Notes: generated from the letters alone by a model not told the origin. A stretch of DNA of 64,000 bases from Ditylenchus dipsaci (GCA_004194705.1 SADC01000005.1:62001-126000); one strand, 5' to 3'. Positions 1-11,665 are shown, counted from the stretch's first letter. Made by a program: numbers and translations.

Positions 1-799
1 AGAGCTCCGTGTTCCCTCTTTCTCTCAATCCTGGTAGAATATGCTTTAGCAAAAACTGGCCCTAGAGTTGCGAGTGCAATTCTCAAATCATCAAGCGTCC
101 ATATTCATATATCTGGATTATGTTCTTGATTCGAGCGTGGTTTCCACACTGGATATCATATAATGCGTGGTTAGCAGGCAAACAATTCTTGGCAGCGACA
201 AGATCTGACTGTTTACCAGTCTAGCTGCAAGTCTAATACCACCGCGCACATAAAAAATGCCGCTTCTAGTTGTAAGAAGTTCCAAAATTTTAAAAATGAG
301 TTTCCTCTGAAGTCATGCTGCAGTTGTTTTATTTGCTTTACAAAATTTCAAAATAATTGATGTAGTGATTCAGAAAATTGTGAGACTGTTGATATTTGCT
401 GATGAAGATGATGTTAAGAAGAAAAACAAATTTGTTTACATTGATTTTCCGCTCGAGATAACTTTTTAAATATTGCGGACCTAAAGTACACGTCCCCTTC
501 AAGTTTTTTCTTCGAAAAAAGACAATTTAAGTGAATCAATGAAATAATAATAAATAAAATTTGTTTAATGTCATCCATTAGGCCAAAAAAAATGAGAAAA
601 TATGAGTGAAAATTTGAAATTTCCATTGGAAAAATTTCATTACTTAGCACCCAATATCTTTGCCAAACCCAATACCAATACCAATATTTTCGAAAGTCAC
701 CAACCAATATCCCAATACCAATATTAACGCCTTTATTTGACCCAATACCCCAATATCCCAATACCAATATATTGTTTGTTCCCATCTCTAGTTAAAAGT
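1..799. other. no gene seen; CCAATA-type simple repeat inside
   Basis: AT-rich DNA without a credible exon. From about 648 to 772 there is a degenerate tandem of CCCAATACCAATA units, interrupted by unrelated sequence. Confidence 0.6.
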
Positions 800-2274
800 A
801 GTTTTTAAAAATAGTTTTTGAAAATTATTTACTTCATATAAATGATTGTTACTCAGCCTGGTTGTGTAATATTGTAATATATCTAATATTGTAATATCTA
901 ATATTGTATTAGGAATTTTTTATAGCTTATTAAAAACGCAAGGAGTTCGGCTTTCAAATGTAATATCACACTATCACACGTTATTTCAAAATTTGAAAAT
1001 TTTTAATAAAAGTTTGAAAAATGCATTTAAAAAAACCAGACTTTTTTCACGTTTGGGTTGTGATCCTCTAATCCAGCAGGTAGAGTTGGCTCGGAATCGA
1101 TATTTGGACCGGAACCGAATCGGAACCGGAATTCCACTTTTGCCAAAACCAAAACCGGAGTCGAAAAAAAGAAGTTTTCGAAAAAAATCGCTACCTGTTT
1201 ACATGATTTTTTGTATATATTGATATTAAACACAAAAAATTCGTTGAAAAGTTAAAAGTACGCATTCAAAATCAGCCGAGCAAGAGCGAAATTATGATAG
1301 AGTTGGGCTCGGTATTGATATTTGGACCTGAACCGGAATTTCAGTTTTGTGAAAACCGTAACCGGAACCGGAATTACATATTTTGTCGCGACCGGAACCG
1401 GAATCCAAAAAAGGACCGGAATTCCGGGCCAGCTCTACAGCAGGGATGTGTCGGAATATAGACACACAATCCGAAAGCCCTATCAATTAGCTTCAAAACG
1501 AGATATAAACTTTTACTAAAAAAACTTTGGTTTTGAAGGCTAAAAATGATCTTAAAAGTTGGTGGTACTTTTAATCTTTTTATCTTTTTAGCAGAAAACT
1601 TTTTTTTTCACACATAAAACCGCGGATTCTGACATCAGATTCGTGATCAGCGTACTCGATTGGCTTACAAAACTACTCTATAATTTAAAAATGACTATTA
1701 TATTTTGAATTCCGTTTGAAACAATGAACATTTAAATTACATCAGATTAACTAATTTGAATATTTATTGTCCCAAACGGAATTCGAAATATCATAGTCAT
1801 TTTTAAACTATGGAGTAGTTTTGTGAGCCAATCGAGTATGCTGATCACGAATCTGATCTCAGAATTTGCTGTTTTATGTGTGAAAAAAAGGATTCTGCTA
1901 AAAACATAAAAAGTACCACCAACTTTTAAGATCATTTTTAGCCTTCAAAACCAAACTTTTTACTAAAAGTTCATATCTCGTTTTGAAGCTTACTAACAGG
2001 GCTTTGGATTCTGTGTTCATATTCAAACACATTCCTACTGGATAAAAAGATCACAACCCAAGGTGAAAAAAGTCTGGTTTTTTTTAAATGCAATTTTTCG
2101 AACTTTTATTAAAAATTTTCAAATTTTCAATAACGTGTGATACTGTGATGTTACGTTTGAAAGCCCAACTCCTCGCGGTTTCAATAAGCTATAAAAATGT
2201 CCTAATACAGTAACCAGGCTGAGTAACAATCGTTTATATGAAGTAACTCATTTTCAAAAACTACACTTTTTAAA
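800..2274. repeat. large foldback element with nested CCGGAACCGG repeats
   Basis: The outer arms match in inverted orientation: ACTTCATATAAATGATTG near 833 against CGTTTATATGAAGT near 2231, and the strings around 960-1075 against 2030-2165. A second inverted pair lies inside (about 1455-1730 against 1740-2010), including AAAAGTTGGTGGTACTTTT and its complement. Two short blocks rich in CCGGAACCGGAAT (1080-1170, 1297-1440) sit between the arms and end with GAGTTGGC and CCAGCTC, so they look like separate insertions. Confidence 0.75.
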
Positions 2275-2492
2275 ATTGGCGCAAAACCCCGAAAAACGGG
2301 TTTTTGAATTTCTCTTTGCACCATCTTGTTCAGCGGAAAATTGTAGCCCATGTGTACATGTATACCTGTAGCGGTCGGGCTTTCGAGTGTTAATAAACAG
2401 GTCCTTATCATTTTTGATGTGTCATACGTCTTTTCTGGCTATTCTAACGAGCTATTATTTGTTTATTCATGATGAAAATAATGGGTATAAGT

Positions 2493-2705
2493 CAGGGTTC
2501 TCATCTGAACTTCATTTAAAGATTTGTACTTTATTTGGCAGCCTATATATTTGAAAATTTTGAGATTTTACGTCAAAATTTTTATTTTCGGTGCTCAAAA
2601 CTCAATAGGCACTGGATGAAATGGCCCTTTTTGACGAAAAATGACTAAATTGAGATTTATTTGGCAAAATGTACTTTATTTACAAATTTTAAGATGAGAA
2701 CCCTG
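2493..2705. mobile_element. hAT-like MITE with 8-bp target duplication
   Basis: Ends CAGGGTTCTCATCT and AGATGAGAACCCTG are inverted repeats. GTATAAGT flanks both sides exactly (2485-2492 and 2706-2713). CAGG-type ends with 8-bp duplications are typical of hAT non-autonomous elements. No coding capacity. Confidence 0.8.
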
Positions 2706-2713
2706 GTATAAGT

Positions 2714-3099
2714 GCTTAAAATAATCAGGTGCACAAATGGGCAGTTTATAAGGGTCCCAGTCATCGCTTTGACTGTTCAAAAGTTGAATTTAGAGTCTAG
2801 CCTTTTAGCGACATCTTAGCACTATGTTGTAGCGCAGCAAAAGAGCTACAAAACCATTGTTACAGATTTTTTAAAATTCTTTTAAATCATGTTGCCTTTG
2901 AATTTTAGCTAGTTTTTTTAAACATTTTTAACGCTTTTTCTTTTAAATGGCTTTTTGAATAAATGAATTTTCAGGTAATTACGTCATATTCACTTTTATT
3001 TTGACGTCTATTTGGTATTTTTTATTTATATTTGTTTTGGAGGAGTGACAGGTCCTAACCTATATTCTTACTTTTTATTTCCATTGTAAAAAAGCTCAA
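2714..3099 (+). other. upstream region of the EXTL3-like gene
   Basis: No repeat boundary or exon was recognised. It presumably holds the promoter and 5' UTR. A pyrimidine-rich run (CTTTTTATTTCC, 3071-3082) followed by AAAAAAG just before the ATG could be a trans-splice acceptor. Confidence 0.3.
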
Positions 3100-6000
3100 A
3101 TGGTGGACTACTCTTTTGGAAATCGCTTAATCATAATCTTTTGTGTACTGCTACTTATCAATATCCTTCTTTATTACAATGAAAGCTCATCGTCTTCAGA
3201 TGGTTACTGCTTTAGATTTTTGACAAACTTTGAAATTATTGATTATTTTTAGATGAGTTAGTCACTTTGCAATCTACCTTGCTTGATAGCAGGCTTGCTC
3301 AGAAGGCCCCAAAAGAGAGATTCATTCCAGCATTACGATTTTCGCAAGACTCTTTTGACTATAAGTAAGTTTTATGTTTTTCGTTTGCCACTTTTTTACA
3401 AAAAACACCATGTAACCTTTATTAGTTTCACTCTCCAAAAAACTAAATGTAGCCAGAGAAATCTCTATTTCAGGGTATCGATATGTTTTTTTTAAAAAAA
3501 GATTTGTCTTTTTAAAGGACCTCAATACCTTTTTATTTTTGAAGTTTTAGTCAAAATTTTGTCAAAGTCGAAATGACAATAAGCACTGAATAAAATGATT
3601 GATTTAAATAAAATAAAATGGCTTTGGTCTATTTCTAATTTGGTTATATTCCACATTGGATTTCATCTTTGCGTACACTGAATTTCTTTTCCAATGCGTT
3701 GCTGGAGTCATACTTGCACGGCCGCCGGCGGAGGTGGCGAAATTTTCAAAGCACCGGCTGCAGCGCTCATTTTCGTAGACTCGATTTTCATACACATTCA
3801 TAACACTTTCATGTAAAAACTTTTGATTTCTATTAGTAACAATGGTTAGTTCCGCCGCGAAAAATTGGCACATTCAAAGCGCTGGCGACCGGCGCTCCGC
3901 CAGCGGAGGCGGCGGCGCTCGTTTTTGAAAACCCCTGGCGGAGGCGGCGGCGCATTTTATTTTTTTGGCAAACGCGCAAGTATGGCTGGAGTACTTGCAT
4001 GCCTATAGAATTACTTTGATGTCGTTTGCTAGATTTTCTCGAACTGATTGGTTTTCTATAGTTTACAGTCTTCAAATAAATACCGAATTTTTTTTATAAC
4101 TTTCTGAAGACTCGATAGAGATGCTCTTTGGAAGGTTCAGCGTTATATACAAAAAACATGCCTTGTTTTCCTGTGGATTTTTAAAAATTCTCGAGCACAA
4201 AGACCAAGGCAAAAAAATTTCAGAATTTTTTTGACGAAAAAATTTGCTTGAAGGAAAATGAAGGAAAAAAGTGCGATACTTTAGAAAAAAAATATCCGAA
4301 GAAAATCAGCAGGGGACTGATGCATTTTTTTGGCACGGCGTAACGCGAACGATAATTTCGCGAAGGATAATTCCGCGAAGGATAATTCCGCGAAGGATAA
4401 TTCCGCGCCAGATAATTCCGCGACGGATAATTCCGCGCCAGATAATTTCGCGAAGGATAATTCCGCGAAGGATGATTCCGCGACGGATAATTCCGCGACA
4501 GATAATTGCGCGACGGATAACTCCGCGAAATCTCAATTTTTGTCGTTCGTGTTAGAAAAAAACCTGATTCTGACACCGATTTCGTGTTCAACATGGTCGA
4601 TTACAGATTCACCATCTTGAAATTTTAACTTTCTTTCCAATTGCAGATTCCTCTCGAGACAAAAAAAACATTGAAAAAAATTCAGTAATCCAAATTTGAG
4701 TGTGAGTTTTAGATTTTTAAGTACCTGGGTATGCAATCGATCATGCTGAACATGAATCTGGTGTCAGAATCAGGTTTTTTCTAACAGGAACGACAAAAAT
4801 TGAAATTTCGCGGAATTATCTGTCGCAGAATTATCCGTCGCGGAATTATCCTTCGCGGAATTGTCTCCCGCAGAATTATCGCGGTGCCATTTTTTTCCAA
4901 ATGCGCGAGCGTATATAGAGCCGAAGGATTTTCAATTCTTCTTTTCAAGTTTTTCAATTTTTATAAGCTTCAAAAATGCGTTTTTTTTCATGATTTTTTG
5001 GGTGGAGAGAAACATTAAGGCTAGACTTTACTTGACACCAGCGATGTATGAATCTCCGGCTCTGGCTCTTGCTCTGACTCTGCTCTGGCTCCGGCAGGAG
5101 GCAGAGCTGGAGCAAACTTTTTAAAGTTGAGAACCGAGAGCAAGAGCCGGAGCAAATTTTTTCAAATGAAAATCTCGGAGCGAGAGCCGGACCAAATTTT
5201 TTCAAATAAACAGCTCGCAGCCATATTCAGAGAAAATTTAAATCATATATCCATATTTTATATGCGAATAACGAGTATATACGTATAATTTTCTGGCTCC
5301 TGCTTTCGCTCGCGGCCAGAGCTGGAGCGAATTTTTCAAAGTTAAGAGACAAATTCATGTTTCTAGACCCCGATTTTCATGGAAATTAGTAAACAGGTTC
5401 TGTTAAAGCGGAAACAAAAATTTTCGTTTGCCCTGGTCCCCCAATCTAAAAAATGTGAAAAAATTAAAAAAATTCTCTATTAAATTGGCGCAAAAACATT
5501 TTAAAAAGGGAATAGGGCGGTACTCTCAAGCCACCTGGGCCCTCGAAGGGCGCGCAGGTGGCTTGAGAGTTAGAGATGCACGCACTAACTTACCTTAGAC
5601 ATAATTTCAAGCGAGAATCTTGATCATGAAATGCATATAGAGTGTCTTTTTGCCACGGCTCATGTTGAAAAACATGTTAAGACAGCCAAAAATAAACTCA
5701 CTTTTCTATCATTATGCCATAAAAGTGGCCCTTTTATTTTCTTGTCCTTCCAATACGGCTGTACGAGCTTTCGTAAGAAGACAATTTCGTAAGAGCGAAT
5801 TTTCGTAAAAGCGAATTTTCGTAAGAAATTTTTTTCGTAAGAGCGAAAATTCGTAAGAAACTTTTTCGTAAGAGCGAATTTTCGTAAGAAACTTTTTCGT
5901 AAGAGCGAATTTTCGTAAGAAACTTTTTCGTAAGAGCGAATTTTCGTAATAAACTTTTTCGTAACGCGGTTTTCAGTAACATTAGTGATATTTTAAGTTG

Positions 6001-9000
6001 CTTTTTTGCTTTTTGATCCTCCTTTGTTGTTTCTTATAGCTTCTGTGATGTTTTGACCAAAAATAGTCAAGAAAAAAATGAAACAGTCAGAGGGTGGAAT
6101 CGAACCACTGGTGAAAAAAATTCATTCCACCAACTTACCTACTGCACCATACATGCCACTAATGGGAAATAGCTATGTGTAGTATATAATATATGAATTC
6201 TAGCTCGGAGTTTTTCACCATGCTTTTGGGTATTTCTGCTGGTCTCCTAATGGATGAAAAATCCGGGGTCAGCTAATTACTGAAATTTTCAGTCATATGA
6301 CCTATGCTTACCGACTTTTGTGCTCATACAGTTAATAGTCATAAATTAACTGTTCCAAGTGTCAAACAGTGACAGAAAGGCCAAAACAAATGAATCAGAT
6401 GAAATCCTGAATTAGAAAAATTGAATAAGAGTGAAAAAAATTTCGATTATTTCTTCTTACGAAAGAAATTCGTTACGAATTTTCGCTCTTACGAAAAAGT
6501 TTCTTACGAAAATTCGCTCTTACGAAAAAGTTTCTTACGAAAATTCGCTCTTACGAAAAATTTTCTTACGAATTTTCGCTGTTACGAAAATGTTTCTTAC
6601 GAAAATGTTTCTTACGAAATTTCGCTCTTACGAAAATTCGCTCTTACGAAATTGTCTTCTTACGAAAGCTCGTACAGCCTCCAATACTGCGCTTATTCCC
6701 TTTTAAAATGTTTTGGCGCCAACTTTAAAAAGAATATTTTTCGTAAAGAAAGGGGATTCGCGCAGGGATGAGCATTTTGCCTTTTTGTAAATTAAAATGG
6801 CAAAAAACTTGCCGTTTTTTGCCCTAAAAGGCAATTTTTTGCCACGAGATTGTGGGATGTACGTTTTAAAAAAAATCAAGTGTGTGTGGTAATTTTTTTA
6901 GCTATTGATGGTTTTTAGTAAATGTTCTGGAGCTTTTCTAGTCTACACATATCCATTGACTGACCAAGAAAAGTCTGAAAACGTTCAGAATCTACACAAA
7001 TGGTTCCTTTCGAGCAATTACGCGGTCCAGGACCCATTAAATGCCTGCTTATTAGTTGTGATCACATCCACAAGCGCCGATTTTTTCAACTATGCTTCTT
7101 TGCAGTATTGGGAGTCAACTGGTCAGAATCATCTAGTGGTCTTTGTAGACACAGTTGCTCCACTGCAAACAAATGAAACTTGGAAGACCATATTTGTTTC
7201 TTCGAAATTTCATAGAAAGTAATTTTTCGGTTCCTCAGATTATTTAGTTTTTCAACTTTCTGAAACTTTTAGTCAGTATTCTGCCAACATGGATTTCCAA
7301 GTCTACACAAACGCCCCTGATTACAACAAAAATGTCTGGTCAAACTACTCTCACATCGTTGGGCATAAAAAAGAGGTGATTGATGACCAGTCTAGTTGAC
7401 AAAATAAAATGTAAGAGTTGGCTATTTAGATCTTATTGTCATTTGCCAGCTCATCCAGAGATCTTTTGAGAGAAGAAGTAGATTTGTTTTCCAAATGTGA
7501 AACTGAGTCGCCTGATTGTTTGTTTGATCTAGCCTGTAGTGATGATCCTAAAATGGAGGAAAGATCGGAACTTTGCTCTGATAAATTTTATCGAGGTGTT
7601 TTTTTAAATAGCCTTAAATTTGATTATTCGGCCAATTTTAGGAAATTATTGAATTCGCACCTTTTTAGAACTTTAGTATTTTTTTTTCAGTTTGGGACAC
7701 ACATTTGGTCTACGACTACGCATAAGTTAAAAAGTAAAAAAATGAAAGCAAAAAACTAAAAAGCTGGAATTTAAAAAAATAAAAAAGTAATTATAATTAA
7801 AAAAAAATTTAGCAAAAGTGGGCTTGTCTTCAACCTTCACCTTGGTCTTACCATCAGCCGATTCCAACCAACAGCGTATTTTTGAGGCTTTGATGTACAA
7901 CTCCATTCCAGTTGTAGTCGGCGACCAATCCCTACCTTTCCAAGACTTTATTGACTGGAACACGGCTGTAGTCCGACTGCCCAAAGGCCGACTACACCAA
8001 GTGATGTCCATACTTAAGCAGATTCCACAGCAAAGAGTATTTGAGATGAGAAAAGCAGGCAGATTTTTCATGGACTACTATATTGGAGACGCCAAAGTGC
8101 TAACTCGCTCTATTTTGTCAGCTGTTAGATTCCGCTTGGGGTTGTTTGCACCTCCAGAAAAGTCAGCAAAAGTGTCTGTTCTGTTGACGTCCCCAGCAAA
8201 AGAGGGTTCAAATGTGTCTCAGTTAGTGACGGATAGCTTAGTAACTGCATTGAAAGAGGTAAAAATTTAGATAAAAGCATAATTTAAATGGATATAAAGT
8301 GCGTCACTCTAATTTGAGCAAAATTCTCAAATCTAAAAATTTCGTTTATGTACAAGTAATCTGTTGTAAAACTTAAATATTTCAAGTTCTCTATTTTTTT
8401 TCAAATTTAAAGTGTCCGACCCGAAGTAGGAAAGAACTCGCGGGATGCCCGGTTATCACCACCACGGGCACCACTGTAATCCATTATTCCTGAAAATGAC
8501 TAAAATTTTATATCCATCGATAGGAAATGATTTTTTAATCATAAAGTAACAAATAAGGTGTCAAACAAATTCTCATCGTCTTAGCTTTCAAGTTAAAGAA
8601 AGAGATTGCCAAAACAACATGTATTCGTGAAGTTATAGGCGAAAGAAATAGTGGCAAAGATTTGGACAACCCTGTATTTTTTTTAAATATAGTTATGATT
8701 ATCGAGAAATTCTAAACTTTTTTCTGGCACGATATACAAATTCTGTTTTTACAATTCGGGTTCGTTTGAGCCTCAAAATTATTTTGTATGTACAGTCAAC
8801 CCTCGACTTAATGGCCCCCACCTCAAGTTCGTTCCCGCCTGGGGTCCGACACTTTTTACCCTGATTTTTCAATTGTTTTGCGAGTTGTCTTTGGCTAGTC
8901 CAGTCCTAAGTATCGTAAGGATTTCAACTTTGCTGATCGTTTTTCAAATGAAAACTAAATTTGCCGAAGAGATCCGTGGGTACTCGATATAACGGTGCTC

Positions 9001-11283
9001 TATTTTTAAAATAGGGGCCGTTATATCGGTAAGCTGCCGATCTTTTCTTCGTTTTTATTTTTTATTTGAAAAACGATCGGCAAAATCGAAATCCTTACAA
9101 TAGTAAGGACTGGAGTAGCCAAAGAAAACTTGCAAAAAAATAAAAAAAAATCAGAGTGAAAAAGTGGTGGACCCTAGGCGGGAACGAATTTGAGGTGGGG
9201 CCGTTATATCAAGGGTTAACTGCAATTTCAAAAGGACGTTTTTTTTGGTCTTTTCTGTAATCTGGATCCCTAATCTGTCTAAAAGTCTAGATAATTGCTG
9301 GATAATCCACAAAGATACAAGCAAAGTAGTATTTTTGACATAATATACTTAATGAGTTTCTGACTGAGGCGAAAAAAGAAAGTTCAGATCTACTCTATAT
9401 TTTGTCAACTCTTTTAGGACACCTACTTTTTATGGAACAAAAATCCCAGCTACTTAGATGCTTCATCTACTGTCCCCTTTTCACCAACTCCCGCCCTAAC
9501 AAACGTGGAACTCAGTCCATCCTTCATAAATTTGGAGAGGCATCCCAATTTTGGTGAAACACTTTCTGGAAACCACCCTCATGAATTTTTTACAAGTACT
9601 CAACATTAAAAATATTCAGAAATAAAACTTTTTAAATTGTAGTTGTAATGCTGTGCTACAAGCGAGACGACCAAGTGCAATACACCCTCAAGCAAATGGA
9701 TGGCCTGCCTTTCCTGCACAGCATTATTGTGGTGTGGAACGATGTAAGCCGTCAGCCTCCAAGTGAATGGCCCCACATCCATGTTCCTATACATGTCTTA
9801 AATGCTACTCGCAATTCTCTTAACAACCGCTTTTTGCCGCTGGATTTGATACGCACTGAGGCTGTGTTTAATATGGACGATGACTTCAACGTGAAACCAG
9901 AAGATATTCTTTTTTCTTTCAGGTTATTTCTTCTATTTTTTTTTAACAATAATAAAAGGTTTTTTTTCAGAGTGTGGAGAGAAAATCGAGACGTGATAGT
10001 TGGACCTAATTTCCGACTAGGCTATCTAAAGGACAACAAAGGTGTTTACGATGCAAGCCCGCAATGCCAATACAATATGGTTCTTACTAGCGGCGCTTTT
10101 ATTCACAAAGTTTGTGCAAGTTTTTATTTCAAATCAGATCTTGAAAGGGTTCTTATTTTAAGATTTTTCCTTAAGACCTGAAATCTTCATTTTTTTACGT
10201 AAAAACCTTTTTTCGGTTCTCAAAGCCCAACAAGCACTGGATAAAATGGAAAATTTTGACTTAAAGGGGCATGCTCGCCGCCGATGAAAATATTTAGAAA
10301 GGCGGGTACCAGGTCAATTCAAACGAGGATTATTTTAAAATAAATTTCAGTTGATTATCGTGCGGGTAAAGAGTAATCAAAAAAACTTCCCTTATTTAAT
10401 AGCATTGGTGGCCTAGTGGAACAGAGGGTGCGGACTGCGAGAATTGGTCGATGTTTCGATTCCCATTGTAGTTAAAAATTTTCCTCGACTTTTCCAAAAT
10501 TTCATCAAAGCTTTCATCAATTTCGCTGGTACCCGCCTTTCAAAATATTTCCATCGGCGACGAGTATGCCCCTTTAATGTCTTTGTTTTATAAAAATGTT
10601 CTCTATTTTCAAATTTCCAGTTTTGAGCCCTTCTTAAATGGCACCTACATTAAAGCATACCTTTTATCAAAGACATTAGAAGAGGAGCAGATTGTTTCAA
10701 AATGATTGTTATAATGAGATCTTAACAGCAAAATCGATATACAAAAACATGATGATTGCAGTTCTTCGGACCAGAACAGTCAATCAGAGTAAAAATTTCT
10801 AGTGAAAAAGGGTCGGATAAAGGTGGAACTCGAAATTTAAAAGAGTGGCTATATCATGGATTGACTGTAGTTAAATATATTAATAAAAAATTGACACAAA
10901 ATTCAGTCCTATCTTCGGACATACACCAATGACATGCCGGAGGTGATCCGAGAAAGGATAGACAAATTGCACAACTGCGAGGATATAGCTGTCAACTTTC
11001 TCATATCACATTTAACTAGAAAGCCGCCTATCAAGACCACTCCAATAATCAACACTAAGTACTACTACTTCAATCAGTTTTTAATCAATACTCATTTATA
11101 ATTTTTCAGAGGCAAGTTCTCGCTTCAAGGACTGTCCACGAGACACAGTCATTACACAGAGAGGGCAGAGTGCATCCTTTCTTCGCTCAAGTGTTCGGCT
11201 ACAACCCTCTGGTCATTTCAGAATACAGAGCCGATTCTGTGCTCTACAACATGAAAGAGAAAAAATGTTTTGCCAACACTTAA
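3100..11283 (+). CDS. rib-2: EXTL3/RIB-2-like exostosin glycosyltransferase, 11 exons
   Basis: Golgi glycosyltransferase of heparan/chondroitin chain initiation, by homology to EXTL3 and nematode RIB-2. Exons: 3100-3202, 3253-3364, 6919-7218, 7273-7375, 7430-7595, 7813-8258, 9418-9595, 9643-9922, 9971-10109, 10907-11058, 11110-11283. All junctions are GT-AG with matching phases. About 717 aa; human EXTL3 is about 919 and RIB-2 about 814. Residues 10-27 form a type II signal anchor, followed by a short stem. [15 protein letters not shown] (68-82) opens the exostosin domain, which runs to about 400 and includes [17 protein letters not shown]. The GT64 domain starts at EFFTIVML (466-473) and has NSLNNRF, a DDD triad (548-550), VWRENRD, and [13 protein letters not shown] with TRKPPIK. 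The last exon needs one extra T near 11178-11180 to join TERAECI to [11 protein letters not shown]. The intron at 3365-6918 is full of mobile elements. The start is the first ATG before the anchor. Confidence 0.9.
3690..3970. repeat. GC-rich GGCGGCGGCGC-type island inside EXTL3 intron 2
   Basis: Several degenerate units (CCGGCGGAGGTGGCG, CGCCAGCGGAGGCGGCGGCGC, CTGGCGGAGGCGGCGGCGC) stand out from AT-rich surroundings. They resemble the GC-rich arrays at 40160-40385 and 59585-59745, and are probably part of a transposon terminus. Confidence 0.45.
4332..4888. mobile_element. tandem-TIR element E1 (Mutator-like type)
   Basis: Ends GGCACGGCG and CGCGGTGCC are inverted. Both sides are flanked by ATTTTTTT (4324-4331, 4889-4896). 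The left arm is an array of about twelve 15-bp units of the form GGATAATTCCGCGAA (4350-4525). The right arm has five inverted units (4805-4880). The interior is also inverted: TCTGACACCGATTTCG (4568-4583) pairs with the region at 4755-4775. Inserted in EXTL3 intron 2. No coding capacity; the 15-bp period only makes every frame look open. Confidence 0.8.
5035..5345. repeat. GAGCCGGAGCAAATTTTTTC tandem-like repeat
   Basis: Repeated GAGCCGGAGC or GAGCTGGAGC followed by AAATTTTTTCAAA, with an inverted CTGGCTCT-rich part at 5058-5100. It is related in style to the copies near 46200, 48020-48180 and 49290. Confidence 0.5.
5510..5748. repeat. hairpin-family copy (H1), later split by element E2
   Basis: Contains the palindromic core CTCTCAAGCCACCTGGGCCC / GGTGGCTTGAGAGTTAGAG, then ACCTTAGACATAATTTC and ATGCATATAGAGT, as in the other copies. 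The sequence continues past E2 at 6680-6710 with CCAATACTGCGCTTATTCCC, matching the intact paralog end at 52130-52160. Confidence 0.7.
5757..6679. mobile_element. tandem-TIR element E2 (Mutator-like type)
   Basis: Ends GGCTGTACGAGCTTTCG and CGAAAGCTCGTACAGCC are perfect inverted repeats with TCCAATAC duplicated on both sides (5749-5756, 6680-6687). The arms are arrays of about 33-bp units, each made of two TTCGTAAG half-units (5777-5965, and inverted 6455-6670). The centre carries a tRNA-like sequence on the minus strand (6085-6158). No transposase is visible. Confidence 0.85.
6085..6158 (-). other. tRNA-like (SINE-type) sequence inside E2
   Basis: Read on the minus strand it contains GGTTCGATTCC, a perfect B-box, about 50 bases after TGGTGCAGTAGG, an A-box-like string. 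The acceptor stem does not pair and the anticodon arm is not clear. This is a tRNA-derived relic, not a functional tRNA gene. Confidence 0.5.
6765..6850. repeat. TTTTTTGCC / GGCAAAAA short repeat cluster
   Basis: Alternating GGCAAAAAA and TTTTTTGCC strings form a small imperfect hairpin just upstream of EXTL3 exon 3 (6919). Confidence 0.35.
8793..9222. mobile_element. pogo/Tigger-like MITE
   Basis: Left end TA|CAGTCAACCCTCGACTTAAT, right end TTATATCAAGGGTTAACTG. The interior carries the paired strings CAAGTTCGTTCCCGCC and GGCGGGAACGAATTTGAGG. The TA at the left and CAGT ends fit Tc1/mariner-pogo MITEs. Located in EXTL3 intron 6. Confidence 0.7.
10265..10573. mobile_element. TTAA-flanked MITE with tRNA-like core
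   Basis: TIRs of about 50 bp (AGGGGCATGCTCGCC... and ...GACGAGTATGCCCCT, with GGCGGGTACCAG paired to CTGGTACCCGCC) are flanked by TTAA on both sides (10261-10264, 10574-10577). A TTAA target suggests a piggyBac-type transposase acting in trans. Lies in EXTL3 intron 9. Partial relatives occur near 28755 and 31196. Confidence 0.75.
10402..10471 (+). other. tRNA-like core of the TTAA MITE
   Basis: TGGCCTAGTGGA matches an A-box and TTTCGATTCC is a near B-box 40-50 bases later. No closed acceptor stem, so not a working tRNA. Confidence 0.5.
10755..10872. repeat. pogo-like MITE right end
   Basis: Ends in ATATCATGGATTGACTGTA, a match to the right ends of the CAGTCAACCC family, with no clear left partner. 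It lies directly before EXTL3 exon 10. Confidence 0.4.
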
Positions 11284-11548
11284 AAATCCAATTTTGGGAC
11301 ATGGGATTAAATTGGCCCAAATTGAATTGGGGTTTCAAAAGTCTGAATTTCACTAAAATTCTAATTCCGATCTTTTTATTTTATAACCTTATATTACTAT
11401 ATTCTAAAAGGACCAAACTTTTTGATGGCAATGAGAGTTCGGCAAATTCGATCGCGCTCGGGACACTTTTTACTCCAATAATACTTTTTGAACTATGTAT
11501 TGTTTGTATATATCAAAATTAAAAACAACTTGTCATGATGTGAGGGGT

Positions 11549-11612
11549 CTAGCTAGCTCAGTGATATGGTGGCGTGGTGTAGTGATTGCTTGTCTCAGGT
11601 TTGATTCCCAAA
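11549..11612 (+). other. tRNA-like sequence downstream of the EXTL3-like gene
   Basis: TGGCGTGGTGTAGTGATTG resembles an A-box region and GGTTTGATTCC a B-box with one mismatch. A SINE-like relic; stems are poor. Confidence 0.4.
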
Positions 11613-11659
11613 AAAAATTATTATCAATACACAATGAACGATTGAAAAAATAATTTCAA

Positions 11660-11665
11660 AATAAA
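11660..11665 (+). terminator. possible polyadenylation signal of the EXTL3-like gene
   Basis: AATAAA lies 377 bases after the EXTL3-like stop codon. It is the nearest canonical hexamer I saw, but a variant signal closer to the stop is possible. Confidence 0.25.

Noticed and set aside
4220..4620. Overlapping long open frames on both strands
   Set aside because: The 15-bp unit GGATAATTCCGCGAA keeps several frames open on each strand. The peptides are pure repeats inside a transposon arm.
5734..6771. Repetitive Ser-Tyr-Glu / Leu-Arg-Lys open frames
   Set aside because: They translate the TTCGTAAG arrays of element E2 and have no start context or non-repetitive domain.
7684..7735. Extra small exon between EXTL3 exons 5 and 6 ([11 protein letters not shown])
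   Set aside because: It would end in an in-frame stop at its only donor, while exons 5 and 6 already join in phase and align with the family.
10402..10471. Functional tRNA gene
   Set aside because: A- and B-box strings are present, but the acceptor and anticodon stems do not close.
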